Source of the DNA: Harmothoe impar
Lineage: Eukaryota; Annelida; Polychaeta; Phyllodocida; Polynoidae
Direction: 5' to 3'
Length of the DNA stretch: 64,000 nucleotides
Assembly (NCBI GenBank): GCA_947462335.1
Contig: OX381704.1
Location: 43,094,942-43,158,941, forward strand
In this document: piece by piece, positions 23,201-34,001 of the stretch
How positions within the stretch are numbered: position 1 is the first letter of the stretch
Layout of the letters: each line of letters starts with the position of its first letter
Position numbers and translations under genes: made by a program
Notes under the pieces: model-generated
Told to the model about the DNA's origin: nothing
The model's input: only the letters and a program-made list of their open reading frames with translations
Database searches by the model: none

Positions 23201-24763
23201 GCACCTTCAAAACCTGTTACATTTCTATTTCTTAAGTATTTTTTGATAAAACATATATTCTGGATGTATTGATCTCTCTCACCTTTGTTAAGTTCATATC
23301 GCCATGTTCTCAGGGCCTTAGATAGAAATATACGGCAAATATTGCTACACTATATCTGCCAACAAACGCATAAAGATGATTGGGTGGAAAACAACAAATG
23401 TGTGTTTAATTTACCTGATAGAAAAACAAGTACTTGTATTATGTTTTAGCTGGAGACGATGACTCAATAACAGGACAGATGTCACGTTCGCTCGACACAC
23501 TGAGTGAGTCGGTAACGACTGGTGTATTAACATTCGGACGAAAGCTTAAGCAGAAGGTAAGTGAAGAAGCTTTGTTTATCGCCTGTTTTTTCTATACTAT
23601 AATATTATACAGAGTGTAGTGCCGTATTGCACCTTGTAGAACTGTTTTCCTGGCTAGAGCCAAACCTACATTAATACAACACAAATGTCCTAAATAGATG
23701 ACAGGTTGGAATAAGTGTCCCACAAAAGATTTAAAGACAACCTTGTTCAACAGGTGCAGCAGACATTTGGTAAGACGCCCGGGTCGCCACCGGAAGGCCT
23801 CTTGTTGGGATCCCCGCCTGGCATATCAAGTAAGTACATTGTACCTACTGTACATACCCATACTACCATAAAATCCTGCGTGTACATACCCATACTACCA
23901 TAAACTCCAGCGCATTACCCGCATCTCACGTGTAACCTACACCCAGATTTTGGGAAAGCCCTATCGATAACTTCCACTCAGCTGCTGAAAGTATCATTTT
24001 AATCTTTAAGGATACTTGCATAAAGTACAGTCCCACCTTAAGGAGAATCCTATAACCTGCACTAGGAGTCTTTTTTTTGGTATAACCCTTGGGTTGTACA
24101 CAGTAATCTAGACTACCGCACCATTACTAAACAGTAATACCCCCTGCTTTAGGCTCAAAGCATGTGATATTTTTGGCAAGTAATCTTAATGCCCCCTAGA
24201 GTTTAAAAAAGGTTGTGACATACTGGTCAATGTACCGCAATGTGTAATGCTGTATTTGTCTGTTCAGGCTCTGACCCACAAAACAACACCCGCGGTATGG
24301 CCATCTTCTACAAGGGCATGGATATCAGTAAGTTCTGTTCTTAATTACCTTTAACTGAACTCAATCCCTAGCGAGAGTAATCAATGAGAAAAAGACAAAT
24401 TCATTTATGTGTTTTGAGTTATTTCTACAACTTATATAGTTAATTTATTTACATACTTCTAGCAGACCTTAGGAAATAAAGAATATTAAGTTAAGAAGTA
24501 GATATTTTTCTAATGACCCAGTTAATTAATCATAATTGTCTAGAGATGAAGGAACAAATAGACAAAGTATGCATACTGCTCATGATCCTTGTCTTAGTAA
24601 ACGTCCCATGGTCAGTAATCAGCAAAAGCCGGTTAATTTACTGGTATTTTTCTGTGATTCAGGTTTTCCACATCGAGTGCCAGCACCGCGTGGACCGCGT
24701 TCTCAAACGGGGGTGACCTCTCCGGACGGCACATCTCGCACACAGCATGCTCCCCGACACTAA
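2223..24763 (+). CDS. PTPN12: PTP-PEST family cytosolic protein tyrosine phosphatase (PTPN12-like), 15 exons
   Basis: Exons: 2223-2321, 4069-4177, 4558-4634, 5657-5860, 6146-6354, 6540-6606, 6943-7020, 19087-19209, 20374-20410, 21121-22635, 22903-23010, 23450-23556, 23754-23829, 24268-24327, 24663-24763. All phases agree, giving about 989 residues (human PTP-PEST has 780). Residues 1-299 are the PTP domain: KNRYKDILP, DYINANF, QGPL, WPDH, and the P-loop HCSAGCGRTG, with Cys codon 6350-6352 and an intron inside the Ser codon. It dephosphorylates phosphotyrosine in adhesion and cytoskeletal signalling proteins (family knowledge). The long linker is proline- and tyrosine-rich. The C-terminal PHRVPAPRGPR resembles the family's C-terminal homology motif. 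It is probably co-orthologous to vertebrate PTPN12/PTPN18/PTPN22. Exon 8 ends within a 78-bp array, so its length is uncertain. Confidence 0.9.
8414..8733. mobile_element. MITE with 24-bp perfect terminal inverted repeats
   Basis: The first 24 bases (beginning CCGTATTCGACGTAATAAG) are the exact reverse complement of 8710-8733. The 320-bp body has no coding capacity but repeats the AATAAGCGCCC word internally near both ends. TA dinucleotides flank the element closely, suggesting a TA target duplication. The family of the mobilising transposase cannot be told from the sequence. Confidence 0.75.
9275..10252 (+). repeat. left arm of a large inverted repeat pair with nuclear-receptor-like half sites
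   Basis: This arm is the imperfect reverse complement of 14946-15672. It carries three clusters of the word TCAAGGTCA, each preceded by an inverted TGACCTTG, at about 9590, 9770 and 10172. It is interrupted by a 221-bp insert (9893-10113) absent from the other arm. It is most simply two copies of one dispersed element in opposite orientation. Confidence 0.7.
9893..10113 (+). mobile_element. retroposed 3'-end fragment with poly(A) tail and 5-bp target duplication
   Basis: The insert ends with AATAAA (10084-10089) followed 13 bases later by an 11-A run (10103-10113), as in a reverse-transcribed polyadenylated RNA. GAACT flanks it on both sides (9888-9892 and 10114-10118). The opposite repeat arm (about 15082-15090, reverse strand) has the uninterrupted sequence with a single GAACT, so it serves as the empty site. 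Source RNA unknown; it is 5'-truncated or a short SINE. Confidence 0.75.
10261..10421. mobile_element. 161-bp MITE with 15-bp perfect TIRs
   Basis: TCAGGGGCGTGGCAA at 10261-10275 is the exact reverse complement of 10407-10421. The interior is G/C-tract rich and non-coding. A related degenerate pair of ends (GAGGCGTGGCAA ... GCCACGTCCC) occurs at about 48618-48762. Confidence 0.65.
11058..11650 (-). pseudogene. decayed coding relic, probably mobile-element derived
   Basis: Reading the minus strand from about 11650, an open stretch of about 60 codons contains SKGLIAPEDVAKYLTSVAV and TLSTVIEKTKAKA, then stops. After a frame change, 11429-11058 stays open and contains AAWVLDGMARLHM and STFGEVG. 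These phrases remind me of uncharacterised ORFs that recur in marine invertebrate genomes, seemingly linked to mobile elements; this is memory, not a search. There are at least one in-frame stop and one frameshift, so it is not a working gene. Confidence 0.35.
11640..12400. repeat. degenerate minisatellite of about 21-24 bp units
   Basis: About 35 diverged units of the type GGACCCCTTCAGTGACTCTG run head to tail. Unit length is mostly a multiple of three, so several frames remain open for long distances. The apparent ORFs (WTPSVTLG-like repeats) are by-products. It lies in PTP intron 7. Confidence 0.7.
13464..13683 (-). repeat. 3' LTR of the miniature LTR element
   Basis: Second LTR in the element's orientation, same length as the others. 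Substitutions in its tRNA-like acceptor arm and B box make this copy the most decayed of the three. Confidence 0.8.
13491..13563 (-). tRNA. tRNA-like gene in the 3' LTR, decayed
   Basis: Same 73-nt layout. The acceptor 3' arm is altered at two positions and the B box reads GGTCCGATTCC. Probably no longer transcribed well. Confidence 0.45.
13684..13694 (-). promoter_or_regulatory. candidate polypurine tract before the 3' LTR
   Basis: The minus strand reads GATGGGGGTAG immediately upstream of the 3' LTR. It is short with one T near its end, but correctly placed for plus-strand priming and consistent with the orientation given by the primer binding site. Confidence 0.45.
14098..14111 (-). promoter_or_regulatory. 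primer binding site matching the element's own tRNA-like sequence
   Basis: Read on the plus strand, 14098-14111 is CGGCCGATCCACCA. This equals the last 11 bases of the tRNA-like sequence of the solo LTR (CGGCCGATCCA) plus the CCA that tRNAs receive after transcription. CCA is not encoded in the LTR, where the next bases are ATG. One spacer base (14112) separates it from the LTR, a usual geometry. Confidence 0.7.
14113..14332 (-). repeat. 5' LTR of the miniature LTR element
   Basis: First LTR in the element's own (minus) orientation. It differs by only a few bases from the solo LTR at 923-1142; some differences look like CpG decay. It contains the tRNA-like gene 14140-14212 and the TTTT terminator just before the LTR end. 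Confidence 0.8.
14140..14212 (-). tRNA. tRNA-like gene in the 5' LTR
   Basis: Same 73-nt layout as at 950-1022, with anticodon stem CTTGT/GCGAG paired (two G-U). The B box has one change (GGTTTGATTCC) and one acceptor base is altered (CTGATCC). T4 follows nine bases after the 3' end. Confidence 0.55.
14946..15672 (-). repeat. right arm of the large inverted repeat pair
   Basis: Reverse-complement copy of 9275-10252 without the retroposed insert. It has three clusters of the TGACCTTGACCTTGACC type at about 15002, 15178 and 15354. The arms are about 4.7 kb apart in the same intron, so the pre-mRNA could form a long imperfect duplex. Confidence 0.7.
16756..16855. mobile_element. 100-bp MITE, copy 1
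   Basis: A nearly identical 100-bp sequence occurs at 43562-43660. The ends TTAAAGGGGCA and TGCCACTTTAA are inverted repeats with one mismatch. Non-coding. Confidence 0.55.
19139..20261 (+). repeat. 78-bp tandem array on the 3' edge of PTP exon 8
   Basis: About 14 units, period 78 bp (26 codons). Twelve units stay open and in frame with exon 8, encoding repeats of the type NQHYNLPNDAPSCPTE. Unit ends read CGG followed by GTAAGT at 19210, 19366, 19522, 19600, 19678, 19756, 19834, 19990 and 20068, and GTAAGG at 19912. Two units (near 19288 and 19444) have TTAAGT instead. The unit ending at 20145 lost one base and the next is shortened to 60 bp, so frame is lost there (TAA at 20146). Each unit also has a CTAAC-like branch site and a CCTACAG acceptor-like end. 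No other good donor follows the conserved AQLF sequence, so exon 8 must end inside this array. The minimal exon stops at 19209. Confidence 0.8.
21121..22635 (+). other. PTPN12: PTP exon 10: large tyrosine- and proline-rich linker exon
   Basis: A single 1515-nt exon makes about 505 residues of disordered linker. It contains many tyrosine motifs: HYANV, EYENP, VYENT (YxN, the Grb2 SH2 type), AYDIP and VYTLP (YxxP, the Crk/Nck type), plus LYEDT, LYEQS, DYAVL, DYAQL, LYEDV. It also has PxxP stretches such as KPLPLPKPKTSP, an SH3-ligand type. Exon 9 adds QYENV and exon 11 adds LYSSAYEP. The acceptor (TTAAG at 21116-21120) and donor (CAG/GTGGGC at 22635) keep phase with neighbours. This suggests a docking-protein-like tail; phosphorylation is inference. 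Confidence 0.75.
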
Positions 24764-27700
24764 AGTACAGGGTACTTAAAGACACGGTTCTCACCCACCC
24801 ACTTTACAAAATCTGGGGAACACTATGGAGGACTTACACTATATCTTGTGTATCAATTACACAAACAATATTCCACTTCTCAGGCAAGGACGTCTCTGCG
24901 GAGGATTTTACCAGTGTCTATATACATGTAGTATATGATACATATAAGTACATATATATAGTTTACAGTGTCGGTCAATTGTGGTTTGCATCGTATGGTC
25001 CGGTAGTTTTATTATGTATGTACTTAGTGGCATAAACAAATATCTTTATGGGGATCATGCCGCATCAGGAACGTAGATGGTATGAAAGGAGACAAGGAAA
25101 AGTGTTATGTGTGGACAAAAGTAACGACTGGACTGTTCATCTGCTGAATCAAGTCAACCATATAACTGCATACCAACTGCTGCCAATGCGTCGCATCGTC
25201 TCGGTGACGTCTCAGTGACGCCTTACTCCTGAACTACCACACCATCTACCGTATACATGTCACACCAATCAACCTCAGTTCTACAAGGTTTCTTTATGTA
25301 TTCATTCCCTGTATCTATTCCCCCATAAGTAAGGATTACAGTTTTAATTTCAAGCCACCTCTGGTGTCCTTGCGGTATTCGTAATGAATCAAAACAAGTG
25401 CCAAAAATAGACAAACACCCTCCAGGACAGTGGATGATGTACTCAGTTTTGAACCCAAGCAACAAATTGTAAGGGTGATTGTTTACATGTGGAATTGTTG
25501 TGAGCTGGGGGTTATTCTCTAAACCCTTTCATTCTCGGTCAGTGGAACTACTATAACTTACACTGTGCCCTCACTGATGGTGGGACATTAGCCCTTACCT
25601 CATACATATGGCTGCAGTCAAAGCTGGATCAGAAGCAGTGTGTGTATTTGGTCCCTGAATGCCTCAGCTTACTGTAAGCACTGGGTTTCAGTTATATATG
25701 GTTAGACATTGATCATAAGATGAGGAGCTGACATGCCATGCTGTCATGGTCACAAGGGTAACATGGATTTTGTAGATCTTGTCTCAAGTGTGGATTTGAA
25801 TATTAGTTCTGAGTCCTTAGTTACAATTGTATTTGTATGTTTGCTAATTTCATAGACCTCTATATCTACAAAATGTAATGTAATACCCTGACTTACAAAG
25901 TACATCCATTTATAACATTGTTCTACGGTTTGAATTGAGGGGTGAGCACATAATGGCAGGCGTCCGCCTGACAATGAATACATGTCTTTGACAGCCTTAT
26001 ATTTATAACAGGGCATTGGGCATATTTAGCAGGCCTGGTTTGAAAGAATCAAGACTTCCAGCAACATAAATCTTGTCCTTCCCCCAATATCATATACTAA
26101 ATTCAATCAATGCCTCAGTCTTCAAAGCAGAAGTGTTTCCTATTTTAGGTCTCGAAGGGAGATACTGACATGATCTTCAATAACCACCAATCTGTACCTG
26201 AAGAAGTACCCTATTAAAAATATCAGTGTGACGCTATACACAGCATTATGATTAATATGATACCACTAATTATTCATAGACTCGTGGTGGTTAAACCACT
26301 TTAGGTTTCTAACTTTGAAAGATTATTTCACCGACTTCCTGTATGACTGGCATTACTATTTATGTTAAGATAGTGTCACATCTAATTCCTAACAGTAAGG
26401 GAACCCACCTGTCATTCCTCCAGAAAGAAGTAAGCCTATATGTACCCAAAAACAATCACTTCATGGCTTTATTGAGGACAAAGACAATTATATTTATTCC
26501 TGGTCACAGACATTGCAAGCTTCCTAAATATCTTGCCTGTAGTAGTGTAAAACGGTTGAACATGTTGCTATCATTAGCTTGAGGTCTTACTCAAAGCTGT
26601 GTATGTGTGTATATGCTGATGTATTATTTACATTACTAGAGAAGAGGGGGGGGGGAATAATGTGTTTCAGATATGTGTCACACTTAACCTTTGGTATAAT
26701 GAAGATAGATATGTTGATGTTGTCTAAAATTAACACAGAAGTTAAAGATCCATACAGGTCATAGGCGTTCATCCACTACTGGTGTGAGAATATTTATCTC
26801 GAGATGTATTTCCGGTTTGGGTCTCACTTAGATTCAAGAACTATTCAACAATGTTTTAAATATCACTAATACATACTAAACGAGGGGATCAATCAGATGA
26901 TGTAAATATTCAACCCTAAACAGCCAAAACAAAGAAGACATTCCATTAAAATTGGTGAATAACGAAAACACTTATGGAAAATTATTCCCTAGCTAATATA
27001 ATATGTTGGGAGATACTATTGGTGCTGCTTTATTTCTTTTGTATGTATAATTCGGGTGCTTCTATCTTTTCTCTTTGTTATTTTATACAATTCTTTTGAA
27101 TCAACTGATATTATATTAAACAGGGTGCCAGGCTTCCTCCTTTCATTCTTTCCAAGATAACTATTATTTATACATTATTTATTCCTACAAATGTCAAAGA
27201 AGAGAAATGTCTATTTTTACATCCTGGCTGCACAGGGGTAGAAAAACAGGGTGGGCTTCAGGTATTCCTCATTCAGGAAATTCAATATTAGGTGTTTCTG
27301 AATAATGGCCCAAATTGCATTGCATTCCAGAAGTTGGCTCTGTATATGTGCACAGTGTTCGCATTAGGATTCTCATAGAGAACATACTGGACTCAGGGCT
27401 CCCACCCATATCTACCCACCCACCCTCCTGACAATGCAGAGTTGTTTTCTTTTATACTGCACCAATATCTTTATCCGATGTCATTTTCACCCAAGCTATG
27501 GATATAGAAAATGACAAGAACATTTTGCGAGAAAAATATCCTACACAATGTAGCATCAGGTGACTTCCCATGAACAACTGACCATATATCAATATGTACA
27601 TGTATGATTACTTCCATGAGTCAAACACTAATATACTTTTAACTTCCCATGAAAGGCTTTGCTTGATATATACCTGGACACTTAGGGTTTCGGTAGGTGA

Positions 27701-30590
27701 CTTTTATCTTCATGAGGGCATTACAGTGCATTGTTAGAAGTGTCACAACAGTATACTGTATGGCATGATGGTGTCATCATGGTTTTTATTAATCCACTGA
27801 GAGGAGTGTCTCTTAGATGAGGTAGAAAACTATCATTGTTAGACTTATCAATCATGAAACATTTTCATCAAACTAATCAATACTAAATGCAGCTATGTGG
27901 AAACAATCTGTTGTAGGATTATCATGTCCTGTATATTTATGTATTTTTTTGTCAGAGCCTATAACCCAATGTAAATGCATGAACATGTAGTGTTCACCAA
28001 CATGTACATTGTTTCTACTGTCCAGAAGTATCATCTAATACAGCATCTTTATGGGTTTTATGGGGTAATTTCTACCCAAAGTCGAGCATCGTAAACCTCC
28101 CCAATTAGAAGACCATATTGGTTTGTTTAAAGTTTATTTATGTGTGGTCTATGAATAGAGTTATGCCCCTTACTTACAGTGCCTGTTGATATGAAGGGGC
28201 TGCTATATTGCAAAATGTTCTTTATGCTGTGGTTCAATACATACTACCCCACCCCTTACTGTTTGCCAAACATGTATAACACTGTCAAATAAGACATCAA
28301 TCATTGACCATAACAGGCCATGCCCTAGACTGCTCAAAGGGAAAGCAACCATCGATTTGTCCATGTCACTCTAGTCTTGTGCATTTTGTAATATACATAA
28401 AAGTGTCTTTTTGTTTTTGGGCTTCGATAGACATCATCAGTTGTACATGAAGTAGTTTGTATGCGCCCATAGACCTATTGTAGGTTTGATCGGAGTAGAT
28501 TTTACCATTGTTTTAGTGCATTGTTCTTCGCGGGCATTTTACCGTGGCTATGTTTGAGTATGGGAGAGCGGGCCTGGGCTTGGTCCATTTTAAAGGCCCG
28601 CCCCCATTAACTAATGTACAGAAGGTATAGTTGGCAGTGGTCCTGCTATAATCATACATGTACACTTCTATATTTATAGGGTGAACGTGTGAGTGAGCTC
28701 AGGCTGTAGCAACAAGTATTGGTACTGCTTGATGTAAAAGTAGTGCATGTATGCAGTGAACAGCTTTTGTATGTATTTCTTTTCTTTTTACCCCTTTTTC
28801 TTTTATTAGTATCTTCATTTAAAACAACTAAACTTTGATGAAAAGATTTTCTTTAGAGACTTTGTGATTGAACTTGATAGAGTCTTCTTTTGATGCACAT
28901 GCATTTTAGGACATAGATCAAGGGGTGTTGCTATGGAGATGAATGGGTGTGTTCTATGGAGTGGTGACCTCGGTGGCCGCCATTGGAAGTACATGTATAA
29001 TGGTTGCACCTTCACACCATACCGACACATTCCTAGAATTAAACATATAGATATTAGCATTATGTTTTCAAGAATTGATCTTTTTCCTTTTCACATATCA
29101 AATTTATTTAATATTCTAAAATTTCTCGTGTGCAATTACCAAGAGGCATTGTTAATTTCTTAAAATGATGCAACATTAAACAGCTGTGTGTAGAAGCAGT
29201 GGTTTCTTTTATTATAGCAGTATTGTGATTTTAGGTTTTGTGCATGGCAGTTGTCATGTGGTTGGTCACTGTGATTTTGCTTTCTAATTTCTTGTCCTCG
29301 GTTCATAGTTCTAAGCGATCGTTACGATTACTGGGCCATACACATCTGACACGTTATGTTTTCATACGTGTACCGTGAATATATTAATATCCATGCGGTT
29401 AAAAAATATTGAAATGGGCTTCCCATTTTCTTATGTAATGACGCCTTCGTAATCTCAAATGAGTTTTTTCTTTCCTTCTGCTTGTTGTTGCTACAGTATT
29501 TTTTTTGTGGATTTAATAATCATATTTTGCATGGTGTACATATACAGCCAAACTACACAGCAATGTACTTCCAAGGTTTTCCAAAATTATAAGCCGAAAG
29601 TTTATCATTTCTCGATGTTAGAGAGAGTGAATTTGTCAGCAATAGTTGACCATTATTTAATTGATAATATCTGTGTCAAGATTGTTAGATACTCATGGTC
29701 ACATAATACAATGTCAAAGTAAAGATATTCCACTCATACTCTCATCGTGTGAAGTATGAGCATTGTCTTTGCGTGTGTAACTGCCATTCTGAATATCAGC
29801 CGTGTGAGCCAAATTGTAAACACTTTTGTATACTTGACTGGGATCTATGTATATTCATATAATGGAAAATATTATCTGTACACATAGACTTACAACTTTT
29901 CTAAATTATTATATTATTATTGTGAATCACTTCTACTCATAGGGGTAGTCCATGAATCAGTAGAGTCATTAGAAAAACGAAAAAGGTATTTAATTGCATT
30001 TTGATGATGATTGTTTAAAACTATTATCATTTCATACCCCACCGATATAAGGCTTTGGATAATTTATAATAATGATGGAATTGATGCATGTGAAAGGTAT
30101 GAGAACAGCATGCAGAGGGTGCTAGCATTTAGACATGTATGACATGCTGTTTAGTGCAGGATTTACATGTACTTGGACTTGACCAAACTTCCATATCTAC
30201 TACAGAATTGAATCGCCAAAAAATAACTGAGCAAGTCCTTAATTCGTCATTTTGAATAACAAAAGGAGTGATGTGTACGTGGTACATTATGTAGATACTC
30301 TGCGGCCAAATGGATGGCGTTGCGTACGCATGTAGCGACTTATGATTTACTGGTACCCCTTTTGTTTGTTACTCGCTAGCTGACCTTATTCTACGTTTAC
30401 AGATAAGTAAGGTGTAGCTCAACCCAAGGCGGCCCTGGACTGGGAGCCGCAGCTCTGTTGCTATGACAACCTGAGTGTGACTGTGTCATTGTATAGACTA
30501 TTGTGCGGGATGTACAGATTTCTCTGTATATTATTGAAGTTCACAGACGCAACCTAGCAATAAACCAGTGACAGATTTCTTTTCCATCAG
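24764..30590 (+). other. probable long 3' UTR and intergenic DNA after the PTP gene
   Basis: No exon with coding signature was found. The stretch is AT-rich and largely free of recognisable repeats, which would fit a long 3' UTR. I saw no AATAAA before 30559, although several ATTAAA variants occur (about 26214, 27115, 29039), so transcripts may end earlier. Confidence 0.35.
30559..30564 (+). terminator. candidate poly(A) signal AATAAA
   Basis: First canonical AATAAA that I found after the PTP stop codon, followed by a T-rich segment. Assignment to the PTP gene would need a 5.8-kb 3' UTR; it could belong to an unrecognised transcript. Confidence 0.3.
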
Positions 30591-30873
30591 AATTGCCTTG
30601 TCTTTCCTTTATGCCATATTTGATATAATAAACACATTCAATAGCCTACAATCTATGGGCACTCAGCTCATCGCCAGCAATTTATAATTTATAAACAATC
30701 GTTCAGCCCTGGCCAGTAAGACTGGTATCATTTAGAAATTTAATTGGTGATGTATTGCCAGTTTGGGGTTTCGTTCGATTCAATAAACAGTCAACAATAA
30801 ATTGAATACCACTGATGAATGCGGGGATCAATCAGATGAACAACCCCACCAGCCATGATAAAGAAAGTGGATT

Positions 30874-31117
30874 AGGCCCAAAAAAATAGGTTTGTTTCAG
30901 GTAACATGGCAAAAAAATATAGGGTCAGTAGGTCGAATTTCTTTTTTTTAAACTTTTTTTTTTAAACATGAAAGTACTAGCCAGCCTCTCCGAAGACCCT
31001 CCGAAGACCCTAAAATTAGATAAGAATATTTCTTCAAAATTGCATAAAAAATGTACGGTCGGCCCTGTTTTGATAGGGTCGGTCGGGTGACCTGAAACAA
31101 ACTTCTTTTTTTTGCCT
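30874..31117. mobile_element. MITE with GGTTTGTTTCAGGT-type TIRs, copy 1
   Basis: The ends read AGGCC-A-tract-GGTTTGTTTCAGGT and its inverse ACCTGAAACAAAC-T-tract-TGCCT. Related copies lie at 44931-45160, 50314-50482 and a fragment near 17690-17760; they share internal GGTCGGCCCTGTTTTGATAG-like and GGTCGGTAGGTCG-like words. Non-coding. Confidence 0.6.
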
Positions 31118-31326
31118 TACCAGCATCAAAACAATAACACTGAATCAAACTGCAGGATTACAGGTGAATACAATCCTCCCTTTTATAATAGAAACCGTGG
31201 TCAAAAGCATCTATGGTCGTGGCCAAGGGTCCTGCAGAAAATAGCAAATACCCCTTTAGGGAATATTCACAAATTACATCAATATTTTGGAGGCCTTTTC
31301 CTCCCCGCACTGAAAACCCAGAGCAA

Positions 31327-31920
31327 GGAGCCTAGTCATTATGACGACCTAGGTAGTCATAATGAATAATGGCAGATGGAGTGGAGAATGGTGTATGAAT
31401 ATAGTCTCTAATTAGTTCACTTCTTAATGAGAGACATCCTTTTCACATATTTGGTGCAGTCTTGATTGAATTAAGTAGCATTACTTGTTATAAATAAGTT
31501 GCCAATGGGTGAGAATGATTGCCCCAAAGGTATAGAGACCACTCTGCTCCCTGTCACCAGTATATATCTCAAGACAGATATAGTTATGCAAAATGTTAAA
31601 ACCAGGTGGCAGTAGTGTGCCATAAGTAGCAAGTGAGGAATAGAATTATGTACCATAGGGTAGTCATTGGGACAACCTAGGACTTGCGAGTTGTCACTAC
31701 TGATGACTTTAGGTCTTCAAATGGACAGTACCTAAATTAACAACCTTAAGGTAGTCATTCTGACTACCTAAATATTGTGACTACCTAAGGTCGTCATTAT
31801 GACAACTTTGGTCTGAATGGCTCAGATGGGTAGTCACAATGACGACCTAAGGTGGTCACTTTGACTACCTAAAGTTGTCAGTTTTGGTATTGTCAAAATG
31901 ACGACCCTGAGGTTTTCAGT
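31327..31920. repeat. cluster of GACTACCT / AGGTAGTC palindromic motifs
   Basis: The motif GTAGTCATNNTGAC and its reverse recur about ten times in both orientations, e.g. TAGTCATTATGACGACCTAG at 31333-31352 with the inverse immediately after it, and a dense group at 31748-31880. The block may be a foldback element with internal subrepeats. Confidence 0.5.
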
Positions 31921-32019
31921 GCGACCGTCCGATAGCCCTCCATCTCGGAGTATCCCGTGAGATTATGCACAACATAGAAGAGTGATTTAGTATTTGAAAT
32001 GTGTGGCACCAGAGGGGTC

Positions 32020-32190
32020 AAAAACGACCTGGCGACCTGGGCTGTTTTCCAGGCGACCTGGCGACCTGGTACCATAATTTAAGCGACCTGGCGACTTTTG
32101 GTCAAATTTGGCTATTGTAAAAATGGTCAAAAAAAGCGACTTTGCGACCTGAGGCCCTTAATTTCGGCGACTTTCCGACCTGAGGGGGGA
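32020..32190. repeat. irregular GCGACCTG repeat
   Basis: GCGACCTG or GCGACTTT recurs about ten times with irregular spacing. No frame or structure stands out; probably the interior of a decayed mobile element. Confidence 0.4.
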
Positions 32191-32767
32191 TCCCTCTGCA
32201 CCCCCAAATATCATCGTCGGGTCATTGTGCATTCTGTAAGTAGTAGAGAAAGTGAACATTGTTGCAGGGTTGACCAACACCAAATGATTTAGCTGTGGGA
32301 GGGGGCGGTCGTTGATTTTCGCGAGGGTATATCTGCCCCAACCCCTCCAACGGAGCTTAGAACTTTGCTACATCACACCAACCCTTCGTGGCTGGATCAA
32401 CCTAGTTGAACGTGCCCAAAACTAATGGTCGCTAGATTCTCACATGCAGGGGCTCCCTATAGTTGAAGCCTAGATCGACATATGATATATGATCCCTATA
32501 TGAGCCCCAGGATATAAGCATCTGTTTACATAATTAAACGACAGGGACCACTTGGGGGTTCGGAGGCACCCACCTAGACGCCCTGCAGTGCCTATACTTT
32601 GCAGCTTATACGTTATGATGATGTATGTAGACTGCGAGCTACTATGCTACATATGTGCTCCATGCCCGGGCCCATCCCCTTTCTCCTAGCCTTTTCGTAT
32701 GCATAGCAAAAATATAGGGACATAGGTAGCCTTCATATGGCACGTGCTTGGTGCTGTATACCTCATC

Positions 32768-32900
32768 TGACGTGAAGAGCGCGCGCTTGTCGCTGATTGG
32801 CTGGTTGATGGGGCGGTGAGTACCCGGATGGTGGTCTGCTGTCAGACCTCACATCAGCTGAGTAACTGTTATCAGTCACTGTGCGTGTGTGTTTTGCCCG
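32768..32900 (+). promoter_or_regulatory. candidate EBP promoter: CRE-like, NF-Y and GC boxes
   Basis: TGACGTGA (32768-32775), CTGATTGGCT (32793-32802, the reverse of a full NF-Y CCAAT site) and GGGGCGG (32810-32816) lie within 50 bp in a CpG-rich island about 1.2 kb before the EBP start codon. The EBP coding exon has an acceptor ten bases before its ATG, so a non-coding first exon must lie upstream. NF-Y plus GC boxes is common in sterol-synthesis promoters, usually with an SREBP site; I see no clear SRE. The exact first exon is not determined (donor candidates at 32816 and 33025). Confidence 0.4.
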
Positions 32901-33697
32901 GCCGGCGTCTATACTGAACCAACCAGTTCACATGGTATAGGCATTTTGTGGCTCTTCATCTGACTGCTGCGTTTTACGGAGGGCATCCAACTACTGTCTA
33001 CGGCGGCAGAGCACGTGTGTTAATGTAGGTATTGGTAGTATAGCCCCATTATAGTACATGATAGCGCTATCCATACACATTGCCCCAGGCCACTGCTCCG
33101 GTGGTGGTCACTGGTCAAAGGTGCTGCTGCAGTGCACCAATGTAACAACGGTAAACCATACTTCAAACCACTACATGTTGTGATTTGTGTCGTCAACATA
33201 ACTATATATAGTCAAAGTATAGTCGAGATGTCAACGATGTGCAGCGACTGTATAGGAAACAAAGCTATGCCTTCAGCAAACACATTTTCACCTATACTAC
33301 TGGTTTCTCACTAGATGGTGCCGAGTCGCCTTGCATCACACCGCCACCTGCTGGAGTGTGTTATAGTTACATGGCCTGAGCCTGTTTCTTGTAGACCCAT
33401 CCTAAATGAGATTCATCCTAAAACACATATATGTAATCATAAAACAAACACGTTTAAACATCGACCATATACCTACCCTATTGGTTTGCCCATGTTATAC
33501 CTGAACAATTTACATTTTCACACCGATAACGTCATATGCATTAAGCTTATGATAAAAGAAAAGATTTTGACCCTTTAAAGGCGCAGATCTCGGTACCCCT
33601 CCAGCAGCAGTCGGAGTGGAGTCGGGACAGGTACTCAGCCCTATATATAGGGGCACTGGGCCTTTAAGAACGGATATCGTTAAAAAATAACATTTGT

Positions 33698-33905
33698 CGG
33701 CATAATGCACCAATGCAGCCCCAGCGAGTAACTCACCAGTGCTGCATTAGTGCATCGTGCCGACCCTTTGGGAGTGTCTCAGCCACATAGGGTTGGCATG
33801 ATGCTTGAATGCAGCAGTGGCGAGTTACTCGCCAGGGCTGCATTAATGTATCATAGCGGCCAAGGGCATGATGCATTAATGCATTGTGCCGACCTTAAAG
33901 TGTTA
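33698..33905. repeat. palindromic repeat family with GCGAGTAACTCGCC core
   Basis: 33698-33719 and 33742-33763 are inverted with three mismatches around a GCGAGTAACTC core, and a second similar hairpin follows to about 33905. Degenerate members occur near 8744-8960, 15960-16180, 17222-17275, 42680-42960 and 63130-63300. All share ATGCAGC, GGCATGATGC and GAGTTACTCGCC words. Probably a MITE family. Confidence 0.55.
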
Positions 33906-34001
33906 AATAAAATCGCTCGCTCACACCTTTTTTCAAAAGTGATATCCATTGACTAACATTTTTTTTGGCGTGGCCTTATGATATATTACAGAAGCAGAAA
34001 G

